A stretch of DNA of 34,155 nucleotides from Fidelibacterota bacterium (GTDB lineage Bacteria; Fidelibacterota; UBA8477; JABMPR01). The DNA lies in the NCBI GenBank assembly GCA_016784025.1, contig JADHVL010000031.1:1-34155 (forward strand), given 5' to 3'. Shown here in pieces: positions 1-8,410 of the stretch (the stretch's first letter is position 1; each line of letters opens with the position of its first letter). The notes beneath the pieces are model-generated. The model searched no databases. It saw nothing but the letters and a program-made list of their open reading frames with translations, and was not told the DNA's origin. Both the position numbers and the translations under genes were made by a program.

Positions 1-50
1 GGCGTGACTGTCGTTTAGTTTCGCCCCGCTAAAGGACTGGAGGAAAGACT

Positions 51-245
51 ATGGCTAAAGCACAAGCATTTGGAGATAAAGTACGCGGAAAGACACGTAC
101 CCATAAAAAGATGGTACGTTATATCCTGCCCCTCAAAAAGGACAAAGGCAATTCTCTTCGTTTTAGAGAAGGTATGCTAGCTGTTCCTGAGGAAAAAGAG
201 CATGCTGATTACATCACTGAGCAAATGGACTCGCTGATTAAATAA
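51..245 (+). CDS. small basic protein of unknown function (64 aa)
   Basis: I do not recognise this gene with confidence. The ATG follows a clear ribosome-binding site (GGAGGAAAG, about 5 nt upstream) and an intrinsic terminator sits about 28 nt after the stop, so it looks like a real and well-expressed transcription unit. The protein is rich in Lys and Arg in its first half (KVRGKTRTHKKMVRYI) and acidic in its second half. It has no signal peptide and no membrane segment. Size, charge and strong translation signals resemble small ribosome-associated proteins such as the DUF4295 group of Bacteroidetes, but that likeness is only a loose impression of pattern. Its promoter must lie at or before the window start. 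Confidence 0.75.
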   Translation: MAKAQAFGDKVRGKTRTHKKMVRYILPLKKDKGNSLRFREGMLAVPEEKEHADYITEQMDSLIK

Positions 246-272
246 GCATCATTCCAGGCAACAATTTCAGTG

Positions 273-300
273 ACGCCCCTTAATGGGGCGTTTCTTTTTT
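273..300 (+). terminator. intrinsic terminator after the small basic gene
   Basis: A perfect 7-bp stem (ACGCCCC at 273-279 and GGGGCGT at 285-291) with a TTAAT loop is followed by a T-rich run to 300. It separates the small basic gene from ligA and argues that ligA does not begin inside this hairpin. Confidence 0.85.
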
Positions 301-327
301 ATACCCCGCCGATTACATTTTCAGCCT

Positions 328-2340
328 ATGGATCAACAAAAAACCCTTGCACGGATCCGCGAACTCACGGAAGCACTTACTGAGCATAATCATCGTTACT
401 ATATACTTGATAACCCCACCATCTCTGATGCGGTCTATGATGCCATGCTCAGAGAGTTGCAAGACCTCGAAACCGAATTTCCCGAATTAAAGCAGACTGA
501 TTCTCCGACACAAAGAGTTGGGAGTGTGCCGCTTTCAGGTTTTGACCAACTTACCCACAGTATCCCCATGCTTTCCTTATCCAATGCAATGGATGACACA
601 GAATTAGTCAATTTTGATGCAAGAGTCCGCAAAGATCTTGAAATAGAGCAGCTCGACTATGTCGTTGAGCCAAAACTGGATGGCCTCGGTGTAGAATTGA
701 TTTATGTAGATGGCGTATTCACAGCTGGATCTACAAGGGGTGACGGTTTCACTGGGGAGAATATCACCCAAAATCTTCGTACTTTAAAGACACTACCTCT
801 ACGACTCAGGGACGACTCGAGATCCATTCCTTCCTACCTGGAAGTCCGAGGTGAAGTATTCATGGGACATCATGATTTTGAACAATTAAACCAACGACAG
901 CTCAACCAGGAAAAGCAACCCTTTGCTAACCCACGCAATGCTGCTGCCGGAAGTTTGCGACAGCTGGATTCGAGGATCACGGCTGGTCGTAACCTGCTGA
1001 TCAATCTTTATGCTCCTGGACGCATTGATAACTTCTCCGTTGAATCCCATATGGAGTTTATTCAAACACTGAAGGATTGGGGTTTTCCAGTTAATGATCT
1101 CTACGAGTTATGTCCCAACATCGAAAGTGTGATTCAATTCCACAATAAGCTTGAGAACGATAGAGAAAATCTGGAATATGACATTGACGGTACTGTTACC
1201 AAAGTGAACCGTCTGGATTATCAAAACCGCATGGGTATTCGGAGTCGGTCCCCGCGATGGGCAATTGCCGGGAAATTTAAAGCACGTCAGGAAATCACCA
1301 AAATTTTAAGCATCGTTCCCAGTGTGGGAAGAACCGGTGCCATTACTCCCGTGGCAAATCTTGAACCTGTGCATCTAGGGGGAGTCATGGTAGCCAGAGC
1401 AACCCTTCACAATCAAGATGAAATTGATCGGAAGGATGTTCGAGTAGGTGACACCGTCGTGGTTCAACGGGCAGGTGATGTCATCCCAGAGGTGGTGAAA
1501 GCCCTCCTGGAAAAACGGCCAGGAGGGTCCCAACCCTACCTCATTCCAGATCGCTGCCCAGCATGTGATGGACATGTCATCCGTCTGGAGGGAGAAGCCA
1601 AACACTACTGTCAGAATATTTCCTGCCCGGCTCAGATTAAAGGACGTATTGAACATTTTGTTGCCAAACGCTGCATGGATATTGATGGCTTTGGGACCAA
1701 GCTAGTAGCACAATTGGTAGATACCGGTCTCATAGCCAGTATTGCAGATATCTATTCGCTGGACCTGGAACAGTTGGCCAATCTGGAGCGCATGGCAGAA
1801 AAGTCGGCTCTCAATATCATGGAGGCGATTGATTCAAGCAAATCTGCTGATCTGTGGCGCCTAATCCATGGTCTGGGTATCCGGAATGTGGGTGAACACA
1901 TTTCCAAGGTTATAGCTAATAAATATGGTTCCCTTCCTGCCATGGGAGAGGCTACCGTCGAAGATCTTGAAGCCACCCATGAGGTTGGTCCAATTGTAGC
2001 CCGAGGATTGGTAGAGTTTTTTAAGGACTCAGATAATCTCGATATCCTGGAAAAATTGTCTGGCTATGGTTTAAATCCCACAATCGATGTGAGCGCCAGG
2101 AGTGAAGGCATATTTTCTGGGCTCTCCTTTGTATTTACGGGAAAGCTGGAGCACTTTAACCGAGATTCAGCAAGAGTATTGGTTGAGTCGCTTGGTGGTA
2201 CATCGGCAAACTCAATCAGCAAAAAAACAGACTACTTAGTAGCAGGACCAGGTGCTGGCTCCAAAATGGAGAAAGCCAATAAACTTGACGTGAAAATTCT
2301 CACTGAAGATGAATTTCGAAGTATGGTAGGAGCTGAATAA
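328..2340 (+). CDS. ligA: NAD+-dependent DNA ligase LigA
   Basis: Seals nicks during replication and repair, using NAD+ to adenylate its active-site lysine. With the ATG at 328 the protein is 670 aa, the usual LigA length. Visible domains in order: an N-terminal Ia domain with the paired-Tyr region (HNHRYYILD), the adenylation domain with the KLDG motif (Lys116 by this start), an OB fold, a Cys4 zinc finger (CPAC followed by CQNISC), helix-hairpin-helix repeats and a C-terminal BRCT domain (FTGKLEHFNRDSA onward). An in-frame ATG at 283 lies within the terminator hairpin and would add 15 residues absent from the family, so 328 is preferred. No strong ribosome-binding site precedes 328. The stop at 2338-2340 directly abuts the ATG of the biotin carboxylase gene, so the two are probably co-transcribed and translationally coupled. 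Confidence 0.96.
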   Translation: MDQQKTLARIRELTEALTEHNHRYYILDNPTISDAVYDAMLRELQDLETEFPELKQTDSPTQRVGSVPLSGFDQLTHSIPMLSLSNAMDDTELVNFDARVRKDLEIEQLDYVVEPKLDGLGVELIYVDGVFTAGSTRGDGFTGENITQNLRTLKTLPLRLRDDSRSIPSYLEVRGEVFMGHHDFEQLNQRQLNQEKQPFANPRNAAAGSLRQLDSRITAGRNLLINLYAPGRIDNFSVESHMEFIQTLKDWGFPVNDLYELCPNIESVIQFHNKLENDRENLEYDIDGTVTKVNRLDYQNRMGIRSRSPRWAIAGKFKARQEITKILSIVPSVGRTGAITPVANLEPVHLGGVMVARATLHNQDEIDRKDVRVGDTVVVQRAGDVIPEVVKALLEKRPGGSQPYLIPDRCPACDGHVIRLEGEAKHYCQNISCPAQIKGRIEHFVAKRCMDIDGFGTKLVAQLVDTGLIASIADIYSLDLEQLANLERMAEKSALNIMEAIDSSKSADLWRLIHGLGIRNVGEHISKVIANKYGSLPAMGEATVEDLEATHEVGPIVARGLVEFFKDSDNLDILEKLSGYGLNPTIDVSARSEGIFSGLSFVFTGKLEHFNRDSARVLVESLGGTSANSISKKTDYLVAGPGAGSKMEKANKLDVKILTEDEFRSMVGAE

Positions 2341-3843
2341 ATGTTTAAGAAAATTTTGATCGCAAATCGAGGAGAAATTGCACTAAGGGTCATGCGAACC
2401 TGCCGAGAAATGGGAATTGAAGTGGTAGCTGTCTTTTCTGAAGCTGATCGTACTGCTCCCCATGTGCTTTTTGCTGATGAGGCCTATCATATTGGTTCAG
2501 CCCCCTCAACCGAAAGTTATCTAAACTATAAAAAAATACTTGAGGTAGCCAGAGAATCCGGTGCTGAAGCCATTCATCCAGGCTATGGTTTTTTATCTGA
2601 GAATACGGATTTTGCCAGCGAGGTTTCCAGGGCCGGTATCGTTTTTATCGGACCTCCCGCTTCTGCCATTAAGATCATGGGTGATAAAACCATGGCGAGG
2701 CAAACCATGCTTAAGACACAGGTGCCGGTAGTACCAGGTACAGAAGAGCCCATTGCTGACATTTCCAAGGCTTTAAAGGTTGCTGAAGAGATCGGATTCC
2801 CAGTCCTCATCAAAGCTGCCGGTGGTGGTGGTGGGAAAGGTATGCGCATTGTCAACTCATCAGATGAATTCGAAGATGCCGTTGGAAAAGCTGAGAGGGA
2901 ATCACAATCAGCTTTCGGTGATGGTCGTGTATATGTGGAAAAGTATCTGGAAGAGCCCCATCATATTGAATTCCAAATTCTGGCCGATACCCATGGAAAT
3001 ATAATCCATTTGAACGAACGTGAATGTTCCATTCAGAGACGCTATCAAAAAGTGATTGAAGAATCTCCCAGCCCATTCATTGATGATGATCTCAGATCAA
3101 AAATGGGTCAGGCCGCAGTTGAAACTGCTGAGAGTTGCAAATACATAGGCGCAGGAACTGTGGAGTTTCTGGTGGACAAACATAGAAATTTTTATTTCCT
3201 TGAAATGAATACGCGTCTGCAGGTGGAACATCCTGTGACTGAAATGGTGACAGGAATAGATCTGGTCGCCGAGCAGATCCGCATTGCCTCAGATCAGCCC
3301 TTATCCATCAAACAATCTGATATCAGCTCTACAGGGCATGCAATTGAATGTCGCATTTATGCCGAGGATGCTGCCAATGACTTTGCTCCATCTACTGGGG
3401 AAATTGTCATGCTTCAAATCCCTGACGGTGCAGGAACAAGATTTGATGGCGCCATCAGGCAGGGTATTGAAATAACACCATACTATGATCCCATGCTGGG
3501 CAAGCTGATTTGTTGGGCAAAGGATAGAGATTCAGCACTCAACCGAAGTGAACGGGCACTCCGAGAATTTTATATCGGTGGTATTGAGACAACCATTCAG
3601 TTTTGCCGATCTGTGGTGAGGCACCCAGTTTTCCGTGATGGTACTTACGATACCCACTTCTATACCAATTTCAGGGAAGAATTACATGCTGACCTGGCTG
3701 CTTCAACTGACGAAGTACTTTTGGTTGCAGGTGGTTCGCTTTTTCATCATCAAAATCAAATCAAACATAGTTCTAACTCTTCTGACTCAACCAAAAAAAC
3801 GCGGTCAAACTGGGTTAGTGCACAGCTGGGGAGAAATGTTTGA
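2341..3843 (+). CDS. biotin carboxylase subunit of an acyl-CoA (probably propionyl-CoA) carboxylase
   Basis: ATP-dependent carboxylation of biotin on the carrier protein encoded next. The 500-aa protein starts with the family signature KILIANRGEIALRV. It carries the ATP-grasp glycine loop (AAGGGGGKGMRI), the catalytic RRYQKVIEE segment, the NTRLQVEHPVTE metal/catalytic region and a C-terminal carboxylase domain. The last 50 or so residues (DEVLLVAGG to SNWVSAQLGR) resemble the linker that, in fused propionyl/methylcrotonyl-CoA carboxylase alpha chains, leads into the carrier part. The gene therefore looks like the front half of a split alpha subunit. It overlaps the carrier gene at TGATG. The nearby mutase favours propionyl-CoA as substrate; acetyl-CoA or another acyl-CoA cannot be excluded because the carboxyltransferase subunit is not in the window. 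Confidence 0.93.
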   Translation: MFKKILIANRGEIALRVMRTCREMGIEVVAVFSEADRTAPHVLFADEAYHIGSAPSTESYLNYKKILEVARESGAEAIHPGYGFLSENTDFASEVSRAGIVFIGPPASAIKIMGDKTMARQTMLKTQVPVVPGTEEPIADISKALKVAEEIGFPVLIKAAGGGGGKGMRIVNSSDEFEDAVGKAERESQSAFGDGRVYVEKYLEEPHHIEFQILADTHGNIIHLNERECSIQRRYQKVIEESPSPFIDDDLRSKMGQAAVETAESCKYIGAGTVEFLVDKHRNFYFLEMNTRLQVEHPVTEMVTGIDLVAEQIRIASDQPLSIKQSDISSTGHAIECRIYAEDAANDFAPSTGEIVMLQIPDGAGTRFDGAIRQGIEITPYYDPMLGKLICWAKDRDSALNRSERALREFYIGGIETTIQFCRSVVRHPVFRDGTYDTHFYTNFREELHADLAASTDEVLLVAGGSLFHHQNQIKHSSNSSDSTKKTRSNWVSAQLGRNV

Positions 3844-4343
3844 TGAAGTTCGAAATCAATGGCAACAAACAATCTCTCGAAGCCAATTTCACTATCGATG
3901 CCAACGAATTAGTCATTAAAACAGGTGGAAATGAGCTGCGTTTTGAGGCGATTCAAGTTCAGCCAGGGGTATATAGTGTCCTGATGAACAATCGATCATT
4001 TGTGGTTGGGGTTTGCCCCAGCGAAGTAAATCGAGTGAACGTCAATGGGACGCCCATTAATCTGGAACTCCTTGATGCAGTACACCTGCACCTCAGGGAA
4101 TTGGGTTGGGATGCCCTTAAGGAAGTGAAGGCTGGTTTGATCAGCGCTCAAATTCCTGGTCTGGTGACCAAGATTTTCCATGCTCCAGGTGATGCAGTTA
4201 AAGAAGGTGATCCTCTTTTTCTCATTGAAGCCATGAAGATGGAAAATGAGATTAAATCTCCAGTTTCAGGAACTGTCAAAAGGATAGGTGTGACCGAAGG
4301 TCAAACCGTTGAAAAGGGAACAAACATCATCGAGATTGTGTAA
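3843..4343 (+). CDS. biotin carboxyl carrier protein of the acyl-CoA carboxylase
   Basis: A 166-aa carrier that shuttles carboxyl-biotin between carboxylase and carboxyltransferase. The C-terminal half is a biotinyl domain with the EAMKMEN motif; Lys132 is the expected biotin site. The first 80 residues form a beta-rich region like the linker in alpha subunits of propionyl-CoA carboxylase, which supports a split-alpha origin. The ATG at 3843 overlaps the upstream stop codon (TGATG) and has GGGGAG at 3828-3833 as ribosome-binding site. A TTG at 3840 is possible but weaker. The biotin ligase encoded about 2.3 kb downstream on the same strand is the natural modifying enzyme. Confidence 0.93.
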   Translation: MKFEINGNKQSLEANFTIDANELVIKTGGNELRFEAIQVQPGVYSVLMNNRSFVVGVCPSEVNRVNVNGTPINLELLDAVHLHLRELGWDALKEVKAGLISAQIPGLVTKIFHAPGDAVKEGDPLFLIEAMKMENEIKSPVSGTVKRIGVTEGQTVEKGTNIIEIV

Positions 4344-4378
4344 GCCACTCTGATGATAATTAAAATATTGGAATTCAA

Positions 4379-5101
4379 ATGCTAGGTAGAATGTTCGGAG
4401 CTGGACTCGGGTGGGCTTTTGCAGGACCCATTGGAGGATTAATTGGTTGGTGGTTGGGTGGTCAGGTCGATGCGAATCCTAATATGGGACAAGGTTCAGG
4501 CCCAAGAATTTCACAGCGGACTAGACCAGGTGATTTTGCCATTGCCATGTTGGTTCTGGTTGCTGCAGTCATGAAGGCAGACGGAAAAGTAGTCAAGGCA
4601 GAATTAGATTATGTAAAGCAATTCCTCATAAAAAGTTTTGGTCGTGACAATGCCCAGGAAATGCTGGTATTGTTAAAGAATTTGCTGGAACAAGATTACT
4701 ACATATACGAAATCGCCAACCAGATAAATAGTCATATGAATACAGCTGAAAAGCTTCAGCTCATGCACGTTCTATTTGGAATCAGCCAGGCAGATGGTCA
4801 GGTCCATGCCAGTGAAGTTGAAATCATCAGGGAGATAGGCCAACACTTAAAGCTCAATGCCCGTGATGTGGATGCTATCATGGCCATATTTGTGAAAAAT
4901 ACCAACTCCTACTACAAAATATTGGAGATAGACCCTTCAGCCAATGATCAGGAGATTAAAAAGGCCTATCGCTCAATGGCAACACGGTTTCATCCTGATA
5001 AGGTTCAACATCTTGGACCAGAATTCCAAAAAATGGCCGAGGATAAATTCAAAGCTATCAACGAAGCTTATCAAGAGATCAAGACCGAGCGCGGGATTTA
5101 G
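4379..5101 (+). CDS. TerB-domain / DnaJ-domain co-chaperone, DjlA-like
   Basis: A 240-aa protein. Residues 1-30 are a Gly-rich hydrophobic segment that may anchor it in the membrane. Residues about 50-170 look like a TerB-type helical domain containing two similar A-x-x-x-x-K/Q-A-D-G-K/Q-V motifs (MKADGKVVKAE and SQADGQVHASE). Residues about 175-240 form a J domain with the invariant HPD (RFHPDK) that would stimulate DnaK ATPase. This order matches DjlA-family membrane co-chaperones. It sits 35 bp after the carrier gene and 9 bp before the mutase gene, so it appears co-transcribed with propionate-metabolism genes. A client relationship with the mutase or carboxylase is only a guess. The ribosome-binding site is weak. 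Confidence 0.87.
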   Translation: MLGRMFGAGLGWAFAGPIGGLIGWWLGGQVDANPNMGQGSGPRISQRTRPGDFAIAMLVLVAAVMKADGKVVKAELDYVKQFLIKSFGRDNAQEMLVLLKNLLEQDYYIYEIANQINSHMNTAEKLQLMHVLFGISQADGQVHASEVEIIREIGQHLKLNARDVDAIMAIFVKNTNSYYKILEIDPSANDQEIKKAYRSMATRFHPDKVQHLGPEFQKMAEDKFKAINEAYQEIKTERGI

Positions 5102-5110
5102 GAGCATGTG

Positions 5111-6610
5111 ATGAGTAGCCAAGGGGAAAAAGCTGGACAATATCCTTTTACAAAGGGAATATATGAAGAAATGTATCGCTCCAGAAAATGGACGATGCGA
5201 CAATATGCCGGTTTTTCCAGCGCTAAAGACTCAAATGCCCGTTACAGATATCTGCTAGATCAGGGAACCACAGGTCTTTCTGTTGCTTTCGATCTACCAA
5301 CCCAGATTGGATATGATTCTGATGACCCCATTGCTGAGGGTGAAATTGGGAAGGTAGGGGTACCCATTGATACGCTTGCTGATATGGAAGTTCTTTTCGA
5401 GGGCATACCCCTGGACAAGGTGTCCACCTCAATGACCATCAATTCAACAGCTATCATCCTGCTGGCCATGTACCAGGTTGTGGCTGAGAAGCAAGGTGTA
5501 AGCAGCCATGAGCTGCGTGGTACGATCCAAAATGATGTTCTAAAGGAATATATAGCCCGTGGAACCTACATTTATCCTCCTCAGGCATCTTTACGGCTGA
5601 TTACCGATGTCTTCTCCTACTGCAATGAGCACATTCCTAACTGGAACACCATTTCTATCTCGGGATACCATATCCGTGAAGCTGGATCCACGGCAGCCCA
5701 GGAGCTGGCATTTACTTTTGCTAATGGAATTGCCTATGTGGAAGCTGCCATTGAAGCAGGTCTGGATGTAGATAAGTTTGGAGCCAGACTTTCATTTTTC
5801 TGGAATGCCCACAATGATTTAATGGAAGAGGTAGCCAAGTTCCGTGCTTCGCGTCGCATCTGGGCTAAAATCATGCAGGAACGTTTTGGCGCTACCAATC
5901 CAAAAGCCATGATGTGCCGTTTTCATACCCAAACTGGTGGTTCTACACTGACCGCTCAACAGATTGATAACAATGTAGTCCGAGTGACACTCCAGGCTCT
6001 TGCAGCCGTTTTGGGTGGCACTCAGTCCTTGCACACAAACTCACGAGACGAAGCACTTGCCCTTCCAACTGAGGAGTCTGCAAGATTGGCTCTCAGAACC
6101 CAACAAGTGATCGGATATGAAAGTGGAGTCACCAACTATGTCGATCCCCTAGCAGGTTCTGAAGTTATTGAGAGCTTGACTGATAGATTGGAAGATGAAG
6201 TATTTGAATATCTAAAGAAAGTGGATGAACTGGGTGGTGCGGTGAAAGCTATCGAGCTGGGCTACTTTCAGAATGAAATTGGCAATAGCGCCTATCAATA
6301 TCAGCAGGATATTGAACAGGGAGAGCGTATTGTCATTGGGCAGAATAAATTTATTGATGACCAGGAACTTCAATCTGAAATCTTGAAATTAGAGGCAACT
6401 GCCGCCCAGGACCAGCTGAAAGACCTGAAATCAGTCAAAGCTGCTCGTGATGGAGCTGCGCTTAAAAAATCGCTCTCTGAGCTGAAAGCTGCCGCCCAGG
6501 ATACGGAGACAAACCTGTATCCGTTTATCTTGTTAGCAGTTCGTGAATACGCCTCCATCGGTGAAATTTCCAATACCCTTCGATCTGTATTTGGCGAATA
6601 TCAGGGTTAA
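5111..6610 (+). CDS. methylmalonyl-CoA mutase, large (catalytic) subunit
   Basis: B12-dependent interconversion of methylmalonyl-CoA and succinyl-CoA. Only the catalytic TIM-barrel part is present (499 aa); the B12-binding domain must be a separate small subunit encoded elsewhere, as in archaeal-type enzymes. Counting against the Propionibacterium enzyme as I recall it gives a constant offset of 57. Its substrate-binding Tyr89 and Arg207 correspond to Tyr32 (RQYAGFSSA) and Arg150 (ARGTYIYPP), and His244 to His187 ([10 protein letters not shown]). Tyr and Arg at these sites favour methylmalonyl-CoA over isobutyryl-CoA. The N terminus is about 50 residues shorter than in archaeal homologues as I remember them. 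A TAG in the same frame four codons upstream (the stop of the DnaJ-domain gene) blocks extension. AGGAG at 5100-5104 serves the ATG at 5111; the GTG at 5108 is an alternative. Confidence 0.93.
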   Translation: MSSQGEKAGQYPFTKGIYEEMYRSRKWTMRQYAGFSSAKDSNARYRYLLDQGTTGLSVAFDLPTQIGYDSDDPIAEGEIGKVGVPIDTLADMEVLFEGIPLDKVSTSMTINSTAIILLAMYQVVAEKQGVSSHELRGTIQNDVLKEYIARGTYIYPPQASLRLITDVFSYCNEHIPNWNTISISGYHIREAGSTAAQELAFTFANGIAYVEAAIEAGLDVDKFGARLSFFWNAHNDLMEEVAKFRASRRIWAKIMQERFGATNPKAMMCRFHTQTGGSTLTAQQIDNNVVRVTLQALAAVLGGTQSLHTNSRDEALALPTEESARLALRTQQVIGYESGVTNYVDPLAGSEVIESLTDRLEDEVFEYLKKVDELGGAVKAIELGYFQNEIGNSAYQYQQDIEQGERIVIGQNKFIDDQELQSEILKLEATAAQDQLKDLKSVKAARDGAALKKSLSELKAAAQDTETNLYPFILLAVREYASIGEISNTLRSVFGEYQG

Positions 6611-6640
6611 TTCTATTCAACACAATCCATATCTCAGTAT

Positions 6641-7396
6641 ATGAATTCCCACCCAATTCTCGATAAAACCATTTTTCTTGATACGGTTGATTCGACCAAT
6701 CTCGAGTTAAAAAGACGCCGTCAAGAGTTCCAGGATTCCAACGTTTTGGTGGTGAGTGATGCGCAATCACAGGGGAAAGGCCAAAAAGGACGGAGATGGG
6801 AATCTGCTGCAGGTTTGGGTCTTTGGATGTCACTCTATCTTGGTCGGAAGACTTCACTTTCCCACAACCTCCAGATGCTATCCATATATACAGGTACTGT
6901 TGTCCAGGAAATCACCTCACCTCTTATTAATGATGACATCCAGCTGAAATGGCCCAATGACATCATGATCAATTCAAAGAAGTGTGGAGGCATACTTACG
7001 GAGCTTCACTGGCAAGGAGAGGCTATTGTGTCTGCCATCATTGGGATTGGATTAAACCTGAGCCATGAGAAGGATGATTTTGTCCCTACAATTCAGAACC
7101 TGGCCACATCTCTCAAACTTGAGGGATTGGAAAACCTGGACAGATCGAGTTTAATAGATGCATTTGTGAATTTATTTTTTGGAAAGTTATCTGCTCTGGA
7201 TGACGGTGAGCGATTGGCTACTAAGTGGAACAAAAAAGCCTACCGAATGAATCAGTTAGTCCAATGGGAATCTCCACAAGGTAATTTCGAAGGGCAGTTT
7301 TCAGGGATTAACGCCAGGGGTGACGCACTTATCAAGATTGATGGAAAACTACAAGCCTTCCAAACCGGTGAAATACGACTTACTGAACCACTTTAG
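6641..7396 (+). CDS. birA: biotin--[acetyl-CoA-carboxylase] ligase, class I
   Basis: Activates biotin with ATP and attaches it to the lysine of carrier proteins. The 251-aa protein begins directly with the catalytic domain (FLDTVDSTNLEL), so it lacks the DNA-binding helix-turn-helix of E. coli BirA and should not be a repressor. Visible motifs are the biotinyl-AMP loop GKGQKGRRW (residues 45-53), KWPND (103-107), KCGGIL (114-119) and a C-terminal SH3-like domain. It lies 30 bp after the mutase gene and in the same string as a biotin carrier, which fits its substrate. Its stop codon overlaps that of the convergent metF gene. Confidence 0.93.
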   Translation: MNSHPILDKTIFLDTVDSTNLELKRRRQEFQDSNVLVVSDAQSQGKGQKGRRWESAAGLGLWMSLYLGRKTSLSHNLQMLSIYTGTVVQEITSPLINDDIQLKWPNDIMINSKKCGGILTELHWQGEAIVSAIIGIGLNLSHEKDDFVPTIQNLATSLKLEGLENLDRSSLIDAFVNLFFGKLSALDDGERLATKWNKKAYRMNQLVQWESPQGNFEGQFSGINARGDALIKIDGKLQAFQTGEIRLTEPL

Positions 7397-8349
7397 GCTA
7401 AATTAAGTGCTCTCGCGACTTGTTTGACCAGACGTACATCCTGCATGATATAAAAATGAAGACATTCTATACCGTTATTGAGCAAATCTTCGCATTGCTT
7501 AATGGCATGCTTGATACCAATTTCAGCTCGTTCATGAGAGGTTTCGGCCAACTCCAGACTCGTTACTAAATCATCTGGTATGTTTACGGAAAATGCATGA
7601 GGTAATGAGCGAAGTTGCGTCTTTCTTGTTGCCAGTTTTATGCCTGGAATGATAGGAACTGTAATGCCTTCTTCCCTGCACTGATCAACAAACTTATAGT
7701 AATCCTGATTGTCGAAAAACATCTGAGTGACGATGTATTGGGCACCAGCATCAACCTTCTTTTTCAGGTATCTAATATCTGCATTTTTACTGGGGGCATC
7801 GGGGTGTTTCTCTGGATAACCTCCTACACCGATGCAGAAATCTGATTCATCGGCATCGAGGATATCTTCCAGATACTTACCGCGATTCATATTACTGATC
7901 TGTTTTACCAGATCCAGAGCGTGTTCATTTGCTTCTCGCCCCATGGGATGAGCTTTTTGATACAGCAATTGATCGCCACGAATCGCCAATACATTATCAA
8001 TACCCAAATAGTTCAATTCTATTAATGCGTCTTCTGTCTCTTGTTTGGTAAATCCCTGGCAGAGTAGGTGAGGAACAGCTTCCAGTTGATAACGGTACTT
8101 AATGGCAGCGCATAAGCCTATGGTTCCAGGCCGTTTTCGCTTGATGTGCCTGGTGAAGGTTCCGTTGTCTTGCTCAATAAAATATGAATCTGCTGCATGA
8201 CTGGTCACATCAATAAAGGGGGGCTTGAATTCTATCAGTTCATCAATGATCTCATAGATCTCACGTGCACTTCTACCTCTGGCAGGGGGAATAATTTCGA
8301 AACTTAAAAAGGGGGCTTTTCTCTCATGGAGGATATCACTAATTTTCAT
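7393..8349 (-). CDS. metF: 5,10-methylenetetrahydrofolate reductase
   Basis: FAD-dependent reduction of methylene-THF to methyl-THF for methionine synthesis, in the cytosol. The 318-aa protein shows the N-terminal FEIIPP motif with the expected catalytic Glu18, the IRGDQ folate-binding loop with Asp126, a GVGGYPEKHPDAPS segment, and the conserved TQMFFDNQDYYKF and PIIPGIKLA blocks, all standard for MetF. The length is slightly above the roughly 300 aa of E. coli MetF. The ATG at 8349 has no ribosome-binding site. A TATAAT hexamer ends only 5 nt upstream of it, so a leaderless message is possible. The gene converges on birA with overlapping stop codons. Confidence 0.94.
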   Translation of the reverse strand: MKISDILHERKAPFLSFEIIPPARGRSAREIYEIIDELIEFKPPFIDVTSHAADSYFIEQDNGTFTRHIKRKRPGTIGLCAAIKYRYQLEAVPHLLCQGFTKQETEDALIELNYLGIDNVLAIRGDQLLYQKAHPMGREANEHALDLVKQISNMNRGKYLEDILDADESDFCIGVGGYPEKHPDAPSKNADIRYLKKKVDAGAQYIVTQMFFDNQDYYKFVDQCREEGITVPIIPGIKLATRKTQLRSLPHAFSVNIPDDLVTSLELAETSHERAEIGIKHAIKQCEDLLNNGIECLHFYIMQDVRLVKQVARALNLA

Positions 8350-8363
8350 TCTATATTATAGAA
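8349..8363. promoter_or_regulatory. palindrome and possible -10 element at the metF start
   Basis: TTCTATATTATAGAA is a perfect inverted repeat (7-bp arms around one T) that touches the metF start codon. On the - strand it contains TATAAT (8360 to 8355) 5 nt before the ATG. It could be a -10 box for a leaderless transcript, an operator, or both. I see no good -35 hexamer, so the call is tentative. Confidence 0.4.
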
Positions 8364-8389
8364 TTATTTTTGCTAGATGATACGGATTT

Positions 8390-8408
8390 GTTCCCCGGGG
8401 AGGGGAAC
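8390..8408. repeat. hairpin between the receiver gene and metF
   Basis: GTTCCCC (8390-8396) and GGGGAAC (8402-8408) form a perfect 7-bp stem just after the response-regulator stop. On the - strand no T run follows, so it is at best a weak terminator or a 3'-end-protecting stem for the kinase/receiver message. On the + strand it is followed by TTTT. Confidence 0.5.
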
Positions 8409-8410
8409 TT

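Noticed and set aside
283..327. Upstream ATG giving ligA 15 more residues
   Set aside because: The codon sits in the loop and stem of the preceding terminator, and the added residues (GRFFFIPRRLHFQP) are just translated stem and T run.
3780..3850. Frameshift splitting a fused carboxylase alpha subunit
   Set aside because: A good ribosome-binding site and TGATG overlap give a coupled start, and split carboxylase/carrier genes of these lengths are common, so a natural split is more likely than a sequencing error.
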